NCBI GenBank assembly: GCA_013365325.1
Contig: JABVXV010000172.1
Coordinates: 62,001-126,000 of the forward strand
DNA length: 64,000 nt
DNA from: Dipetalonema caudispina
Lineage: Eukaryota; Nematoda; Chromadorea; Rhabditida; Onchocercidae
Reading direction: 5' to 3'
Shown here in pieces: positions 61,615 through 64,000 of this stretch. Within the stretch, counting starts at the first letter, position 1. Every line of letters begins with the position of its first letter. Position numbers and translations under genes: made by a program. Under the pieces are notes generated by a model. It did no database searches, was not told where the DNA came from, and saw only the letters and a list, made by a program, of their open reading frames with translations.

Positions 61615-64000
61615 AGTTATAAAATGGAAGAAAAGAATTTATCACGATATAGTCAACTTGTGATGACAATTGTTGACGTCGCATAAATTTAATAACCTAT
61701 TAGAAATAATTCGAGGTAACTTTTTATATTCAAATTTCTCAGAGATAATACAGTGAATCACCAGAGGAGCAAATAGTGGCCCGCAATGTCAACAAAACAT
61801 TGTCGAACTATAATCCAAATGAATACACGGCGTGACATAATCAATTTTTATATAAGAATATACCGAGATATCTTAGTGTAATTATTTTCAAATATCATCA
61901 GACAAACTGTGATTTATACATCGAAGTGTTACAGTAAGAGCTTACCTGTAGTGTTCGATCTTAAATTCATTCATTAATTATGATTTCTAATTGAATTAAA
62001 CAAGAATTATCGCCAGAAGAGCTTAAATACTAGAGAAAAGAAATTCCTTATCTCTATTATCAAAGACACGAAAGATATGAAGTTGTGCTTTATATATCAG
62101 CTAATTTCGTTAAGTAGAAAAAAGAAAGAAGAATAGAAAGGATCTTTTAAAAACTTTATCATATCGCTATACTGATTTGATATAGTTCTTCTCATCTAAA
62201 ATATCATTCTTGAATTTTATTTAATCCAAATATAAATCATAATTAGTGAGGAAGTATATTTGAAATAAAACACTACAGATGAATTTTTATTGTAGCATAT
62301 AGATGGGAAAATTGATCGGTGATAATGATCAGATATTGGTTAACCAAGATTATATAAGTTTATGTACATATTAAAATTTGTTTGATGATAATTTAAAAAT
62401 AGTTCCACGAAGATGTTACAGTATATTTTCACATCAAAATTGATTATATCATGTCGTGCATTCATAGTTCAATGTTGTTTTGTTGACATTGCATGCTACC
62501 ATTATTTCTTTCAACTTCTGATCATTCTATTACTTTTAGTAAATTTGAATATGAAAAAATCACTTCTCAAACAATTTCTTTTCATTGTTATCAAATTTAT
62601 ATGATGTCAACAATGATCATCATAAGTTGATCATAACATAATGAATTTTTTTCATTTCATTTCATAGCTTATTATATCATTATGTTCATCGTGTACATTA
62701 GGTTTATTGTCTCAGTTAGTATGTATTGTGTGATCAAATTTCAAAACATTCATGAAAATTCCAGAAATTTCATCAATTAATTTCTTTTACTCAACTTTTT
62801 TTTTTTTCCTTAGTAATAAAAATTTGAAACTAAACTGGATTTCAATTACAAGAAAACAAATATGTATGCTATTTGGATAACAAAAATATTTGTTATCACT
62901 TTTTTTTCATTTTTTTTTTTTCTCCTTCCTCTTATTTTTTCTTTGAAAGTTTCAGTTCATTTTTTTTTTTCCTTCTCAATTTGTTTTTGTTGTCCTTTTT
63001 TCTTTTTTTAAAAAAAAAAAAATTTTGTATGAATGCAAAAATAAGAATAATCGTTTACTTTTTTACTTGTTTTTCTCTTTCTCTCTCTCTCTCTTCCTCT
63101 CTCTTTCTCTTTCTCCCTCTCTTTCTATAAGTGAGAATATTGTTCTATGGAATTTTTATCAAAATAATAATTTTTAAAATAAAAATTTAAATCAATTAAA
63201 CTATAAATGTGCCTTGATGAAGCTTCTTTTTATTGTTCAAATGTGCCTTTTGTGTAGAGTTTTCTTTCTCTTTATCTTTTGCTTCCAGTAATTTTGCAAA
63301 CATTCTTTTCTCTCCCTTTCCTCTTTCTCTTTCTCTTTCTTTCTCTCCTTCTTCTTTGAAATATTGATACTGTTAATCCGTTAGTTTCAAATTAATATGT
63401 GAAGAAAAATTTGAAATTTGAAATTTTACAATGGATTTTACATAAAATCATTTATTTTTTATACACATAAGCTAAATTTTTTTTAGTTTGAATTTATGTT
63501 GTTATAAAATATACAAATTATAAAAATAATTTGTCGGTCGGATCTTTCCACAAAACAGGATGGTTTTCGAATTTTTCGATTTTTATCTTTCTTTTTTTTT
63601 TTTTTTGTTCTTGATTGCATATTTGAAAAAATTTTTTTCATTCTCCATTTTTCTGGATCACTCTCTTTACCGACTACGTCTTTTTCCTTTTTTCTTTTTT
63701 TTTTTTTTTTTTGTATCGTTTAGTTGCGATATATTCCTAAATTCCACTTCAGTAAATCATTATCATTCCCACATTATCATTATCATTATCGTTATCTTGT
63801 TATCGTTTGTTTGATTATCGTGTTATCAAATACTGATATTAGCTGGCGGTAATTGGATGGTACCGTTTTCTGACTCGAAGAAAATTTGAATTCTCTAAAT
63901 TGTTACAACTGTAAATTAGAATCTGTTTCTTGAAATTTTCGAAAAATTGTTTTGATCTATTTTTTTTCTTGGAACGAAAATACTAACCGTTATTTATTGA
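61233..64000. other. non-coding DNA downstream of the zinc-finger gene
   Basis: Contains the presumed 3' UTR, a (TA)n at 61582-61611, CT-rich tracts at about 63075-63125 and 63310-63350, and poly(T) runs. An AATAAA at 62264 is a possible, rather distant, polyadenylation signal. No supported gene was found. Confidence 0.55.
61582..61611. repeat. TA microsatellite
   Basis: Uninterrupted (TA)n of 30 bp. Confidence 0.85.

Overview
This is a eukaryotic window and almost certainly nematode. It is strongly AT-rich, with dozens of long poly(A)/poly(T) runs. Introns use GT..AG borders with TTTCAG/TTTTAG-type acceptors and can be as short as about 44 bp. Two genes open just after such an acceptor with no obvious upstream exon, as expected for spliced-leader trans-splicing. 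The gene content (a LIN-3-like EGF ligand, a short nischarin, a TMEM121 relative and a polyglutamine C2H2 protein) fits a nematode. The overall texture suggests a spirurid or filarial worm, but that last step is inference.

Layout. (1) 0.78-1.94 kb, plus strand: a two-exon gene for a small secreted Pro/Ala/Gln/Tyr-rich protein built on an 18-bp coding minisatellite. (2) 9.5-13.7 kb, plus: a five-exon single-pass EGF protein with the arrangement of an EGF-receptor ligand (LIN-3-like). A possible alternative first exon lies at 4.3 kb. (3) 17.07-31.25 kb, plus: an eleven-exon nischarin/IRAS-like gene (PX domain followed by leucine-rich repeats). Its third intron is 10.7 kb long and holds a complete six-exon TMEM121-family membrane protein gene on the minus strand (18.68-20.99 kb). 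(4) 31.3-55.6 kb: about 24 kb with no gene I can support, rich in microsatellites and homopolymers, with one LTR-like promoter module (33.4-33.8 kb) and one small island open on both strands (47.1 kb). (5) 55.7-61.2 kb, plus: an eight-exon C2H2 zinc-finger gene with eight fingers, a long polyglutamine tract, an alanine-rich stretch and a C-terminal coiled coil. (6) 61.2-64.0 kb: non-coding.

All exon structures were derived by hand. Splice phases are consistent across every intron of the four multi-exon models at 9.5, 17.1, 18.7 and 55.7 kb and in the two-exon gene at 0.8 kb. The genes do not form an operon-like cluster. The clearest functional links are structural: the nested opposite-strand gene, a likely PX-only short form of the nischarin gene made by intronic polyadenylation, and a long silent stretch that may carry distal control elements for the zinc-finger gene. 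No rRNA, tRNA, CRISPR array or bacterial insert was seen.
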